This document shows, one piece after another, positions 1-11,159 of a DNA stretch of 64,000 nt. A program made the translations under genes and the position numbers. The notes beneath the pieces were generated by a model that saw only the letters and a program-made list of their open reading frames with translations, was not told the origin of the DNA and did no database searches. Position 1 is the first letter of the stretch; every line of letters starts with the position of its first letter. The stretch lies in contig OZ020490.1 of NCBI GenBank assembly GCA_963971405.1, positions 32,203,464-32,267,463 on the forward strand, given 5' to 3'. This stretch comes from Psococerastis gibbosa. Lineage: Eukaryota > Arthropoda > Insecta > Psocodea > Psocidae.

Positions 1-517
1 CACGTGGCAGTGTCCTGTGAGTGCACCTGTAAGTACCTTAAGTTCAGGCTTGCTGAGGTTCAGTGCTTTGGCGGTATAGCTCTTAGAGTGAGTGAGGAAT
101 ATTTTGGATTGTCTGTGGCCTGTGACAGACTTCCAGTATGCTTCCTTTCTCTTTTCTTCCCATAGGCCAATCTCTAGGGTTTGGCGGTTTCTCGGGAAGG
201 CGCAGAAGGGTTCAGGCCCAATGAAGGGTAGCGCGCTCCCTTCTCTCGCCAAGGCGTCGGCATTTTCATTGCCTTCGATCCCGGCGTGTCCTGGAACCCA
301 CATGAGGGTGACTTTATTCGTCACTCCCAATGCGTTGAGTGCAAGTATACATTCCCACACCTGCTTGGACTCGTAGCTACTCGAGTCCAGCGCAAGAAGG
401 GAAGCCATGCTGTCGGAGATAATGAATATCTTGCTGTGGCGGTAAGCACGTTTAATGCAATGCGCCGCACATGCGCGTATGGCATAGGTTAATACTAAAC
501 GGCACTGGGCCCTGGGG
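1..517 (-). mobile_element. LINE 3' end: RNase H domain, runs off the left edge
   Basis: Read on the minus strand, an open frame runs from about 517 to base 1 and encodes an RNase H domain followed by the usual LINE tail. The first active-site Asp sits in IIISDSMASLLALDS (near 420-385), and the final His/Asp motif is GHAGIEGNENAD (near 295-260). The stretch LTGALTGHCHV at 30-1 is the post-RNase H motif seen in R1/I/Jockey-like non-LTR elements. The fragment is cut upstream by the DNA transposon at 518-768, so the reverse transcriptase is not visible here. The start of the coding region cannot be defined. Confidence 0.8.
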
Positions 518-768
518 CAGTGACGTAACAGAAGGGTAACAAGTTACGCAACGCGCCTAAGGGCCTCCGGCCAAAGGGGGCCCCCGCAGAAAGGGAAGGA
601 ATACGTAAATTTTTGGGGGTTTCCGGAAGAAATATATAAAATTAAAATAAAAAAATTAATTTAAGGAATGTAAATGAAAGTTTAGGCCTAGTGTAATTTT
701 AAGAAATTGTAGGGGAGGCCCTCTACTCTGTCTTGCGTAAGGGTCCGCAAACAATTTTTACGCCACTG
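518..768. mobile_element. hAT-type MITE inserted in the LINE fragment
   Basis: The termini are CAGTGACGTAACAG and, in reverse complement, CAGTGGCGTAAAAATTG. The flanking octamers CCCTGGGG and AACTGGGG match at 6 of 8 positions, consistent with an aged hAT target duplication. No coding capacity is seen. A poly-G stretch lies inside the left half. Confidence 0.6.
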
Positions 769-1308
769 AACTGGGGTAGGGAAAAATTTGGCGCGAAAAG
801 ACCCCATGAGGTAAGTATTGGGCGTCTAATAAATTTCTCGGGAGCAAATTATTGTCTAGAGTCTAGATAAATATATGTTCAGGAAAGCTATGACGGAGCT
901 AAAAATCTATCCAATGCTTTCTTCTTGCCTAAAATTCAATAAATCTTGCCCTTTGCCAAAGACCACTTTTTGTACAAGGTTGGAAATTTGTTGGGGGGGG
1001 GGGTATAGTTCAGTATAGTTAGAGTTGAATCTTTTTAAATTAGATGAGTTCAAATAATCTACTTCGATGGCCAGGTGCTTGTACTTGTGCGAGTCTCTAC
1101 ACGCCATGCGATGTCGGAACTCAACACGGGTGCTAACTTACTGAGGCGACTGAAGATTTCAATCAATTCACTCAATCAATTCACTAAATATTTGATACGA
1201 ATAAAATAATAACAATAAAAAAAAACAGTTACGAACGACTCACAAGATTGTTTTAATATACATTGTGTATAATTATGAATAATTATTAAATTATATTGTA
1301 GCAGCATT
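769..1308. other. Non-coding stretch with a SINE-2 copy
   Basis: AT-rich sequence downstream of the cysteine-rich gene. A copy of the second SINE family (TTCGATGG...CTCAACAC) lies at about 1060-1200, plus strand. I see no exon. Confidence 0.5.
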
Positions 1309-4300
1309 CTAATTTACTCTAATGCAGCATTTGGTGTTATTGGTACAATCGGTGGCCTCAGTTTTGATAAGAGTCTTCGAACAATATTCAGCCGTGCATT
1401 CGCCACCATATTTTTGACACCTCGTCTCACTCTTTGGCACTGAAATATTAAAATAAATATTATCAATCAATCAATCAATCAATCAATTGCGTATAATATA
1501 AGCACATTCCATTAAAACCTTCAACGCTGGGCTTTAGCAGCCCGTACGCGATCAGGACCAGTTACATCATTAAAAATCAAAATCGGCTTCCAATAAAATT
1601 ACTTTAGACACGGCTTTATTTTAGTTATGAAAGACTTTTTTATTTTAATCTTCTTCTTCTTCATCTTCGTCAGTTCGTCTTCTGGCTCTTCAGCCCTTGA
1701 TGAGCTTTGGCCTACACGACAACACTCCCGGTCATCTCGGCTTTGTACAACGCTCCACCGTCAACGGACTCCTAACTCGCGAAGGCCAGTTTCCAACTCA
1801 TCCTTCCAGCGTTTTTGAGGACGTGCGGTCAGCCGTCTTCCTGTCGTACTTGCTGCTTTGTACATCTTTTTCGTCTGACATTCTTACGACGTGTCCAATA
1901 GCCGCCTCTTATGCGTTGTGTTTATGAACCGGACTATGTCTTCTTCGTTGAGTGTTGCGTCTATATCAGCGTTGTTTGACATATTTCTCCGTCTTCGCGT
2001 AGGACCACATTTATTTTTATATTTATTTATTACTATTTATATAAGACTACTTCCCTTCCGCAGTTCCACGTATTGATTTGTATGGTATAGACTTACAGTA
2101 ACTTACTACCCGACCACTACAGATGGCATTTGGAACACTAACATAAAAATTGAACAAACTCGGTTTTCCGCTTAAGTTTTCGAGTAACAAAGCGTTCCAA
2201 GCGCCGTCATCAAGGCCGTGCCCAAAATCCGAAATAAAAGGGTTTACACTGGATAGAATGGACTTTCATTAATAAAATACGTAAAAAAAATAGGACTCCC
2301 CCCCCCCCAAACAAAAACCTGGACACGGCCTTGGTCATTGGGTAGGTACTATAGGTAGTAAGTACCTACATATACGAACAATAATTTTGCTTGGTAATAG
2401 AACAAAAGAAGTCCTTATTTATTTTATTTATTTATAGTTCAGGATCTGGTGCCAAACCACTGCCTCAGGTTATTCAACCAGGATATTCTTCTTTCTGCAG
2501 CCTGATCGAGGCGATTATAACACCGGTATTTATTTAATCCCCTGGCAGTAAAAATGTAAACAAGATAATTTTGCAATGGAAAGTGCTATTCAAAATTTGT
2601 TTGTTTACAGTTATAATCCTATGGTATTTATTTAACCCCGGTATTATAATCGCCTCGATCAGGCTACAGGTAGAAGCCCGCACCTTTCTAGATCATCCCA
2701 TGGATTATTACATGCAGAAGGCAATACTTTTGGTTCCTCAACACATGGCTCTGAACATTCTTCTTCTGAGGTCACAATCTCAACGATCGGTCGGCAGCAA
2801 CGCCCTGCATATCATTCTCCAGCTCTCTCGGTCCTGCACCTTTCTCTTCAGCTTTTGGTACGTTCGAGTTCCTGTGTCGTCCTTCAGTCGAGAGGAGTTG
2901 ATCTTCGGCCGCTCTAATCCATTGGTTCCCACCACAGTGGCCTCACTGATGGTATGTACCCGATTTTCTCGTCTTTCTGAACATTAGTATTTTCAAAAGT
3001 TGTAAACAAATACTTACCTCCATGGCAGCAAGCAGCTCCTTTACTTGCAGAGTTAGGACAGGTACCAGTTTCACTCAGCTTCGTCTTTGGACATTCTGAT
3101 TTGGCAATGCATATTCCTCCAGCTTTGTTGCATTCGTCTTCTAGTGGGAAGTAGTACTGGTCGAGGTTGGAGACTGAATCTGAGCCCTCACACGAAAGCC
3201 CTAGGAAATAAAATTCGTTGGGGAAATGTTAGTAATAGTACTAGTATAGCAGAATAGTGTCAGGAGCATAGGCGGGGGGGGGGGGGGCACAAGGACGGAT
3301 ACAGAGGGGGGGGTAGGGGGGTAGCTAGCTGCCCCCCCCCAAATTCGTTAAATCTATTGTAAATTAATTTATTACGCTCTAATCTAATCGAATCGATCCT
3401 ACATATGTTTTTCCTATTTTGACCCACAACTACCCCCAAAAAAAATGGGCTGGATCCGTCCCTGGGGGGGGGGGGGGCAGCTGTCGACTGTTCTTGATAG
3501 TTCCTGCAATTTATTGGTTATACTATTGCGCATGCTGTCGCTAACGACTCGACACTGGAGCTGGGGAGGGGAAAGCCCACATGGGTGTAAAGAATAAAAT
3601 TCAACCATATATAATTATAAAATAAAGGCGTACGCAACTTTTTAATTTTGAGAGGGACCTTAGTGTCATCCCCTATTTCGGGACCCATGTTCACCAGGGG
3701 ATAGGGAGTATGTTTAAAAAAAATAAGCCTGAAATAGTGGATTTACGGATTAAATAATGCAGGAAATAATAACGTAATGAATCAGTCGGGCATATACTAC
3801 TAGTATGCCCCTGGGCCGGAATTGTGTGGGGGCTCTTTCTCGGGTAGAAACGCCTTGCACCGTTATATAATCGAACAGGGACGCCGAGTTTTGAAAATTC
3901 TGGGGGGGGGGGGGGGGCAAGAAATCGGTATTCTGGAAACTATTAAGAAAATGCATTGGTAAATGGTTATACTTAAAGTAACTATGATGCAGAGAACGTT
4001 GACCGACGAACACTCGCTCTTTCTATAAAATTTTTGACTATAGTTTATATCAAGGTTTTGTGCCTCTTTATTGTGAATGTTCTATACTTCTAGGGGGGGG
4101 GGGCTGCCCCCCCCCCAGAAACTTGTCTGCGGTTGTCTGCGGGGGCAAGATGGACCGTGTACTCGAATATTTCACTATCATTAAAATATAAAATAGAGAC
4201 ACAGGATGTAAATTAGAATAGAATAAATAGATAGAGTAAGGCGATTTATCATTAATGCCATGGCTCGTTCCTATTTCCCGCCAAACAATTTTGTATTATG

Positions 4301-7300
4301 CAGCTTTTTGTGGGAGCCCCCCACGGCCATGGCCCTCCTGCCCAGCGGCGTAGCCAAGGGGGGGGGGGGTCAGTGGGGTCCGGACCCCCCTCCAAAATTT
4401 AGCAAAATAGCAATTTTTTATTTAGATATTTATCTAAAAAACATTCGCTGGGGAGACCCCGGTCCCCCTTTTTCCAGTTTTGTAAATAAAGTTATCGTCT
4501 GCAAAATTAGTTTTTTTTCAGGCCTAACTTTCACCACCCCATTCAAAAACCTATCGTAAGCGGGTAAACTTTATGAAAACTAGACCCCCCAAAAAAAATC
4601 TGGCTACGCCACTGCTCCTGGTCCCATAACCAAACCCGGCACTGAATAACTGCAATCAAGGAGGCGGGCAGCGGCAAGCAAGGACGACGGGATAGATAGA
4701 TGGAGTTAGAGATAGATATAGATAGAAAGAAGATGATGATAGATAGATATAGTGAGTGATATGTAGATAGATAGATAGATGGATAAGATAGTAGTGTAAG
4801 TAAGTAGTTAAGAAGTTAGCGCGATGATGCACGGTGGGTGCGGTGCGGTGCATGGAAGCCGCGTACGCGAACGTATTGCCACAAAAAAGTATTAGGCAGT
4901 TATAAATACTAGCAAGACACAAAGTCTACAAACAACACACACTAAAATTATCGATCGAAATGGTTTCAAGCTGATATTTTGTGTCTTTATACCTCCTAAT
5001 TTTATACTACGCTAGTTTCGTTTCTCTCCGGCGAATTCGACGCCAACGAAAAAACATCACGAATCAGACGCCGCGGCCCGCCGCGTCGCCGCCGCTTTTT
5101 TCCCTCTCCACACTGCGCTTTGAAATGATATTTAAATGTATGCAATAAGTTTAGCGTAATAGTTTGTATGTCTAATTATATTTTTTATTTTATTTTTATT
5201 TTTTAGTTTTAGGGCAGTGAAGAAAATTGTTTGTTGTGCGGCCTTCCAATTATTGTGCATAAACTGTTTTTGTTTTATTTTGTATGTTCAATACACGTTC
5301 AGTCATTCAACTAAGTAATAATTTGTAATTGTTAATTAATGTGTGGGTATGTTCGTGTTTGTCCTCTATGTCCGTCCCGTCTGACCCTCTGGCTGCTTTC
5401 CTAATTATATGTTAGTTAGTGAGGGCTAAAATTTTCGATTTCGGGATTTCAGCAGCACACACTTTGAGGTCCCAAAAAAGTGGTTATCTTGAACCACAGC
5501 CGCAAACCTGTTGGAACTGATTTTGAGGTAAACAATTTTGCACCGCAATAAATTGCTGGCTTTTTCTCATATTATATATATTTTATTACACTCAACAACA
5601 TGATAAACTCGATATAAATGCGTTAAAGAATAGTGTTCTTCAGTCCCCATGGCCCAGGGTAAATAAATGGCGCCCAGAGAAAGTATGCACATTTCATCAA
5701 GTCCAAAGCGAGAGGAGACTAATGTATCAAAGTTAAAAATTGGGATAATCCAGAAAATTAATAAAGTCTCAAAACAATATTGGATTGGCCACATGAAGTA
5801 GAAAAATAGTTTTAGTCATAATGCAGAACTTACTGACATACTGAAATTATAATTTTTGGACAATAATAATAATAAAAAGTGTATTTTTTCTTAATTTGTT
5901 TTACCTAATAGTAGAAGAGAGTTGAAGTGTCCTCTCATGCCAGCAGCGTGCGAGGGTAGCATTGACGGATCTACGGGGTGGGGGGTAATGAGTAAATTCA
6001 TATGATAGTAAAAAAAGTTTAAAAAATTGAATAAAACTCCCAATTTCAACAAAAAAGTTACCTTTTTAACTTACAAACAACTTGTGAATCTCTCCCCCTA
6101 AATTTTTAAATTTTCCACTGGATCCTCTCTTGAGGGAAGCACAAAGAACTCAACACTCGACAAAATTCCGTCGTGCGTTCAAAATACCATTAAAAAATTT
6201 TAATTTTCCTCTCCCCAAAAATATTTCTGGATACGCCCTGCTGAGTGCTATTTGTTTAGAAAACAAAATTTTGAACGCTTTGCCAAAACAGAGCATGAGC
6301 AGAAAAAAATCTGTATGTAAATGACCTACGACCTAAATACCACACAAGTGTACCTTACGTTAAAAACATGATACCAACTGCCAGAGGCTATGTGTTTGTT
6401 GCTAAATACTACCATTGTTCAGGTACATCTTACTTACATAGTCCAGTGATAGCAAGGCCGTAGCAGGATTTTTTTCCGGGGGGTGAGGGGGGGTTTCAGA
6501 AATTTCATTGGTATTATAGTGGTTTTTATTTTTCCTCTCAAAATCCAATTTTATGTACAGTATCAATACATTTCATTTCGGGGGGGGGGGGGGGGGGGGG
6601 CAACGAAGCCAAACGAGTAGACAATTGATATTAATTCGGCTGTCATATTAAAGCATACAAAAACCGAACTACTCTAAACTTTATTGTTGAACATACTGGG
6701 TTATTGAGCAATAAAGAGACCTCAAAGACGTTTTTTTTTTTTTTCTTTTTCTTTTTAAAAGAAGATTAATAGCATACAAACAATTTAATGAATGTATCCG
6801 ATTGACCTCTTCAGTCGCCTCTGTAAGTTAGTACCCGTGTTGAGTTACGACACGTCTCCGATCGCATGGCGTGTAAAGACTCGCACAATTGCAGGCACGT
6901 TACCACCTAGCCATCGATATTTAATTAAGTATATCTGCCACCTGTTGGCAGCTCAACGCGCACTTTATAATTAACTTTACCCTTTACCTCTATTACAAGA
7001 TTGACAGCTACACAATTCAATGTTGACATTAATTACATTCAGATGGACTTTCAGTTAGCTGTGGCCGTTTTATTAACTCAAAATTATTAATTAACTTCTA
7101 TTTTTGTGGGCCCTACCCACCAAGAATAGATAATTTATCCCCAAAATTTAGCCACTCCTAAAATTCGCTGCCCCTAAAATAGCCGCCCTAGGCGCGGACG
7201 TAGACTGTTAATTCAGGAATACATCACTGTATGATCTACAAGTGTGTAGGCCTACTGTTCATGTCAAGAACATAATTTCAACTAATAAGTGATACTTAAG

Positions 7301-8739
7301 AGTGTAGTCGCGTAGGAAATAGGGACCCAAAAAACCGTTGTTTTTACAAGTTTCTTATTTTTAATTTAATTAACAAAGCAAGATTTTAAACATTTGGCTC
7401 ATCTAACATGTATCATATAATAGGATATTAATATAAATAATTAGATTACTCGTGACTTCGTGGTATTTCATTTTAATAAACAAAAAATAACAAAAACTTT
7501 TTAGAAAAACTTGTTATAACAACCCGAATTAGTAAAACCCAAATAATCGTTAAGAAATTAACTTTGTCTAAGAAACCCACTTGTGTTAGTATAAAACCCT
7601 GAGCGCTTTCGGCAAGAACTGCCATCTACAGAGGGAAACCCACTAGCACAGTTACACCTTATCTGCGATTTGAGATTTGCTCAACTCGAGGAGAAGATGC
7701 AACTAAGTTTTTGTTATTTTTTGTTTAATAGGATATTTTTGGCACTTCGTAGCTTTTTCATAAAGAAATGATTGAGGGCTAAAATTTCACGTATAATAGA
7801 TACCATGAAAAAACTACAATACTAAAAATTAATAATATCCTATTATATGATGCTGATGCATAAAGTAGTCTTCAACAACTTAAATGAAGAAATATTTTAA
7901 TAACTTGCATAGGCCCTAGTTATTTAAATACAAAATAAGAAGTACTAAATTTCGGGCTTCCAATTTCTTACGGGATGTACACTCTTAACAAAGCTACTGT
8001 ATTCAGTACACTCAACAAAAATCCAGTTAATAATAGAACTGCCAGAAAGATTGAAGCAACTAAAGCACTTTCCATAAACAATGCTAATTTACGGTAAATG
8101 CTGAGCCCAAGGCCATACCCAGGTTTTTGTTTAGGGGGGGGGGTCCAGAAAAATTGTTTACATATTATATTAATGAAAGTCAATTCTACTAGTGTTCAAA
8201 TTCAAATAAATTTATTCAAATTCTTAAAACAATACAGGTTTACATAAAATGTACAGCCCCCGTAGGAAAGTGGCCGCCCGAGATTTAATACTTTTTTTTT
8301 TTAAATTAACTAAGCATATTATTAAAGATTTGGCTCATCAAAGTTGTAGAAGCCTACTTCATGCATCATATAATAAGGTATTTTTATTTTTTGAAATTGT
8401 AGTTTTTTCATAAAAATCGATTATACGTGAAAAGTTATTGTTTATAAAATATTTGCATGTTTATGTAAAAACTACAATTTCGAAAATTAAAAATATCTTT
8501 TATAATATGATGCATGAAGTAGTTTTCTACAACTTTGATGAGTCAAATCTTTCATAACATGCTTAGTTAATTAAATAAAAAATAAAAAGTATTACATTTC
8601 GGGCTGCCAATTTCCTACTGCCTGTACACTCTGAACCATTTTTTGTCTCAGTGATATGTACTAGTACGTCTCACTTACATAGTCCAGCGACAGCAAGGAA
8701 GCCAAACACGTAGACAACTGTTGTTATTTTGGTCCCCAT
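1309..8739 (-). CDS. Small secreted cysteine-rich protein, three exons, 124 aa
   Basis: Exons on the minus strand are 8739-8679, 3200-3018 and 1439-1309. All introns are GT-AG and all junctions are phase 1, so the frame is continuous (375 nt, 124 residues plus stop). Exon 1 encodes a hydrophobic signal peptide (MGTKITTVVYVFGFLAVAGL). Exon 2 carries a first cysteine module with the pattern C-x4-GG-x-C-x5-C-x10-CP-x8-CC. Exon 3 carries a second, shorter module, C-x3-YGGEC-x4-C-x11-C-x5-CC, ending CCIRVN. The spacing and double Cys pairs suggest disulfide knots like those of many small secreted arthropod defence or signalling peptides. I do not recognise a named family, and the function is unknown. 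The 5.5-kb first intron is full of transposons. A second, interrupted exon-1-like sequence lies at 6438-6646. Confidence 0.75.
1441..1640. repeat. Intron sequence with a (TCAA)n microsatellite
   Basis: AT-rich intron sequence of the cysteine-rich gene. A TCAATCAATCAA run lies near 1464-1488. No coding signal is seen. Confidence 0.5.
1640..1815 (-). mobile_element. LINE C-terminal fragment
   Basis: The reverse complement resembles the extreme C-terminus of LINE ORF2 proteins, and a close copy lies at 53690-53820. In that copy the minus strand reads RWKDELETDLRELE-like residues. It is degenerate, with an intervening CTT-rich tract. Confidence 0.4.
2211..2333. mobile_element. Short MITE with CAAGGCCGTG termini
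   Basis: Inverted termini are CAAGGCCGTGCCCA and TGGACACGGCCTTG, with a C run inside the right end. A GTCAT direct repeat flanks it. The internal part (ACTGGATAGAATGGACTTTCATTAATAAA) recurs near 22470-22555, so it belongs to a dispersed family. Confidence 0.6.
2450..2960 (-). mobile_element. LINE ORF2 C-terminal remnants
   Basis: The reverse complement of 2750-2910 reads a typical ORF2 end, LKRKVQDRESWR followed by DCDLRRR. Homologous ends lie at 8990-9150, 36690-36940 and 38340-38620. The 2455-2520 part shares CAAACCACTGCCTCAG with 54690-54730. It lies in intron 2 of the cysteine-rich gene. Confidence 0.55.
3290..3464. mobile_element. hAT-type MITE, GACGGATACAG family
   Basis: Termini are CAAGGACGGATACAG and CTGGATCCGTCCCTG, with G runs inside the left end. 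It is homologous to the better preserved copy at 43299-43464 and to a partial copy at 57000-57160. It sits within a longer poly-G tract, which suggests insertion into another member of the group. Confidence 0.6.
3876..4160. mobile_element. Truncated MITE, CAGGGACGCCGAG family
   Basis: The left terminus CAGGGACGCCGAGTTTTG and a following G run match the complete element at 22050-22427. Homology continues to about 4160 (GCAAGATGGACCG), where the right terminus is missing. Confidence 0.55.
4343..4614. mobile_element. hAT-type MITE with G/C tracts
   Basis: Termini are CAGCGGCGTAGCCA and TGGCTACGCCACTG. Flanking octamers are CTCCTGCC and CTCCTGGT (6 of 8). A G run sits 18 bp inside the left end and a C run mirrors it on the right. 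There is no ORF of its own. Confidence 0.7.
4615..5959. other. Intron sequence without recognisable gene
   Basis: This is part of intron 1 of the cysteine-rich gene. It contains a GATA/TAGA-rich microsatellite at about 4690-4800 and a GC-rich patch near 5060-5100 (CGCCGCGGCCCGCCGCG). The remainder is AT-rich and gave no exon or repeat family that I could name. Confidence 0.4.
5960..6131. mobile_element. hAT-type MITE, GCGGATCCACGG family (decayed)
   Basis: It is homologous to the element at 22748-22959 through the internal AGTAAATTCAT and the poly-A/poly-T middle. Flanks are GAGGGTAG and GAGGGAAG (7 of 8). The right terminus GGATCCTCTCTT is diverged. Confidence 0.55.
6438..6646 (-). pseudogene. 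Second exon-1-like sequence of the cysteine-rich gene, split by a repeat
   Basis: On the minus strand this starts MTAELISIVYSFGFV (ATG at 6646-6644). After an interruption at about 6457-6600 it resumes with the last codons and a GTAAGT donor at 6437-6432. It parallels real exon 1 at 8739-8679 (YVFGFLAVAGL). The interruption starts CAAGGCCGTAGCAGG and ends in a 22-base G run, so it is a member of the G/C-tract MITE group. This is either a dead alternative first exon or the remains of a duplicated gene. Confidence 0.6.
6730..6900 (-). repeat. SINE-2 copy
   Basis: Antisense copy of the family also found near 1060, 42832, 45505, 45943 and 61150. It carries GTGTTGAGTTACGACACGTC and the 3' motif GAATGTATCCG-TTGACCTCTTCAGTCG. 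Confidence 0.55.
7296..7988. mobile_element. Fold-back MITE (TTAAGAG family) with a nested element
   Basis: The ends are TTAAGAGTGTA and TACACTCTTAA. The inner halves (CATATAATAGGATATTAAT and its reverse) pair, as in the copies at 8250, 27721 and 41935. The middle is split at about 7472-7736 by another inverted-repeat element whose ends are TAATAAACAAAAAATAACAA and its complement. Confidence 0.6.
8250..8628. mobile_element. Fold-back MITE, full-length palindrome
   Basis: Left TGTACAGCCCCCGTAGGAAA pairs with right TTTCCTACTGCCTGTACA, and the pairing continues through GATTTGGCTCATCAAAGTTG to the centre. There is no coding capacity. It lies just upstream (gene-wise downstream) of exon 1 of the cysteine-rich gene. 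Confidence 0.65.
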
Positions 8740-8792
8740 ATTAAAACACACAAAAACCGAACTTCTCTACACTCTATTGTTAAACCTACTGT

Positions 8793-8800
8793 GCTTATAC
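8793..8800 (-). promoter_or_regulatory. Candidate TATA box of the cysteine-rich gene
   Basis: On the minus strand GGTATAAGCAC lies about 57 bp upstream of the ATG at 8739. That would place the cap site about 30 nt before the start codon. This is position and sequence only. Confidence 0.35.
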
Positions 8801-8989
8801 CTCGGTTTGTTGTGGAAGCCAGTATGCCAGGGTAATCCCATATATTGCATCACTATCACAAGGCCATTACTGCGCGGATGCCGCCTACAGTAAAATTCTA
8901 AGCTGCAAGCCAGTTTTACTATCTTAATGACAACTGGAAGTGATAGGAAAGTGACAATTGTATCCAATTAGGAATTACGAGTAAATCGG

Positions 8990-9150
8990 GGTACCCCCTA
9001 CGGATTTAAGTCTTTACTGAGGTCACAATCTCAACGATTGGTTGGCAGCAACTCCCTGCATATCATCCTCCAGAGTCCAGCTATCTCGGCCCTGCGCCTT
9101 CCTCTTCAGCTCTTGGTACGTTTGGGCTCCTACAGGGCCGTGCCGTCCAT
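8990..9150 (-). mobile_element. LINE ORF2 C-terminal remnant
   Basis: The minus strand reads TYQELKRKAQGRDSW and then NQSLRL, the same C-terminal family as 2750-2910 and 36690-36940. Confidence 0.5.
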
Positions 9151-9240
9151 TGATAAGAAATAATTATACTATATAACATGTAAAGGCAGTTTAGTGTAAG
9201 AAAGGGCCACTGGCCCTAACTACGCTCTACAATAAAGACG

Positions 9241-9276
<36 letters not shown>

Positions 9277-9620
9277 AAAGCGTATAATAAAAACATGTTA
9301 TCAAATAAAATCAACAAGAAATACAAACAATACGAAGAAAAATTCGAACATGCCAACATTCTGCCAGTAACGAAACTATTCAAGTATAAATTAATAAGAG
9401 ATAACTATTTTAAAAAAGAATACCAAATAGATGATAAAGGGAAGTACAATACAAGAAACCCAAAAAAGCTTAAGTTTGAGATAACATATATAGAATAAGA
9501 TTGTTTACGTTAAGCGTATGTATTTTGTAAATTGTATTGTTTTTGGACGTGGGTTAGGCAGAAAAAGACTTTCTAGTCTTAAGTCTCGCCCCGTAAATAT
9601 AAGACGTTTATTATTATTAT
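9277..9620 (+). mobile_element. Truncated LINE 3' end with (TTA)n tail
   Basis: The frame 9295-9498 (67 codons) resembles the C-terminus of CR1/L2-like ORF2 proteins: NILPVTKLFKYKLIRDNY and then YNTRNPKKLKF. It is followed by a short 3' UTR and a TTA microsatellite at 9609-9628. A SINE-like fragment with its own (TTA)n tail precedes it at 9175-9275. Confidence 0.6.
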
Positions 9621-9628
9621 TATTATTA

Positions 9629-9770
9629 TAACAAATACGGAGAGAGATTAAACAAAGTACTTATACCAAAGATATTTAATGAACTTCCTCCACAAATGAA
9701 AAAATTTAAACAGATGGGTGAGTTAAAAGCGGGTATAAAAAGATGGCTGGTCAATGGGAGTTAATAATAA
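9629..9770 (+). mobile_element. Second truncated LINE 3' end
   Basis: Directly after the TTA tail of the previous element, one frame reads KYGERLNKVLIPKIFNELPP and then KAGIKRWLVNGS-stop, a typical ORF2 carboxy terminus, followed by a TAA-rich tail. The ends of both fragments abut, so one insertion probably targeted the tail of the other. Confidence 0.55.
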
Positions 9771-10194
9771 TAATAAAAACTGACATTAAAATAACAAGTT
9801 AAAATAAAATAAAAATAAAATAAAATAAACATTATAAATAAATAACAAAAATAAATGATTAAGCCTTGTTTAGCAGCACTGTATGAGTCTTTTGTCCCAA
9901 ATAAGCGCTAGCTTGGGGATGCGGGATGGTATTATTATGTATTGTATTTTTGTAATATATATATAATATATATATATAAGAAAAAAAAATTATAATTGAC
10001 GCAATGAGGCAACTGTTTCATTAATTAAATAATTCACAAAATAAATTTTTTTAAATAAAAAATTAATAAAGCATAATTGTTTTAAACATTTGCGGGAGTT
10101 ACTTTAGAAAATAGTTCCCGCGTGATTAACCAGAAGCAGTAAGTAAAATATCCGAACAATATTTGAACTTTTACGCGCGAAATTAACTTTTTGT
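9771..10194. other. AT-rich stretch, no gene seen
   Basis: Contains AAAATAAAAT repeats and a TATATA tract near 9955-9982. I see no exon or recognisable RNA. Confidence 0.4.
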
Positions 10195-10318
10195 TTTGTC
10201 AATGCCTTTTCAGGAAGGACTGACTAGTTGAGTGTAAGAGAGGGCTTTATAGCCCTAACTCCGCTTATATAGTAATAGAACAAAAAAGTCTTTATTTATT
10301 TATTTATTTATTTAAAAA
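10195..10318 (+). repeat. tRNA-derived SINE, 3' part
   Basis: Only the body and tail are present: CTAGTTGAGTGTAAGAGAGG, then CCTAACTCCGCT, AATAGAACAAAAAAGTC and a TTTATTTATTTA tail. The tRNA head is lost. Confidence 0.6.
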
Positions 10319-10645
10319 TGTTGCATGGTTCAGTGTTATACAACTGACATGCATACATAATGCTATATTTAACAGATGTGTGCAATAGCTGTGTTTTTCT
10401 CTGTCCTCACCTTGACAGTTGAAATTCATGTACCATAGCTTATTATTTGAGCTAAATATAGAAAAATATTAATAAAATTTTTTTAATAAATTGATCAGAG
10501 CCTATTAGGTGTGTTTGTAATAGCCTAGTGCGTGTCTTATTATGTAAGGTAATAGGTTAAAGAATTAAGAGGTCTAGGACACCTAAGTTCACTTGACCTG
10601 TTATGACTGAGGCAGGCCTATAAATGTATAGTTTGACTTCAGTTA

Positions 10646-10936
10646 GGGCTCTATATTAGTCAGGTATTGTCATCCGCCATGTTGTATCCATTATAAGTCT
10701 GGTGTATAAGCCAAGCATTGGGTGTTTACCTATTAATTTTTAGAAATTTACCGTTGTTTATTTATTATTATTTAAAAAACGTGCTACCAATTAGGGAAGT
10801 AGTTCATAAGAAAATACTAAAACGTATATATTCGTTTTTTCAATATTTTTCAATCTTTTACTTTTCTTACAATACTTACCATATAGGAAATGTGGGATAC
10901 AACATGGCGGATGACAATACCCGGGTATATAGTGCC
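10646..10936. mobile_element. PIF/Harbinger-like MITE, TTA duplication
   Basis: The termini GGGCTCTATATTAG and (reverse complement) GGCACTATATACCC extend into a shared inverted repeat of about 40 bp containing TATTGTCATCCGCCATGTTG. TTA flanks both sides. A second copy lies at 33181-33492. The three-base TTA duplication suggests the PIF/Harbinger superfamily. Confidence 0.7.
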
Positions 10937-11159
10937 TTAACTTCAGTGGCGTATATGATTGTATTGTTTTGATTGTGGGTTGGAGAGGGGGGGGGGGGCA
11001 TAACCAGATCGCCTCTTATTTAGATGGCTACCTACTTCCTACCGAGGGCAAATGCCGGCCATTTATCATTTATTTTAATTATCGGATTTAAATGTTCAAT
11101 AGGTATTCTTGCTCACTATATGCATCAGAATCATTTGATATTAAACTTCTATATTTCTC

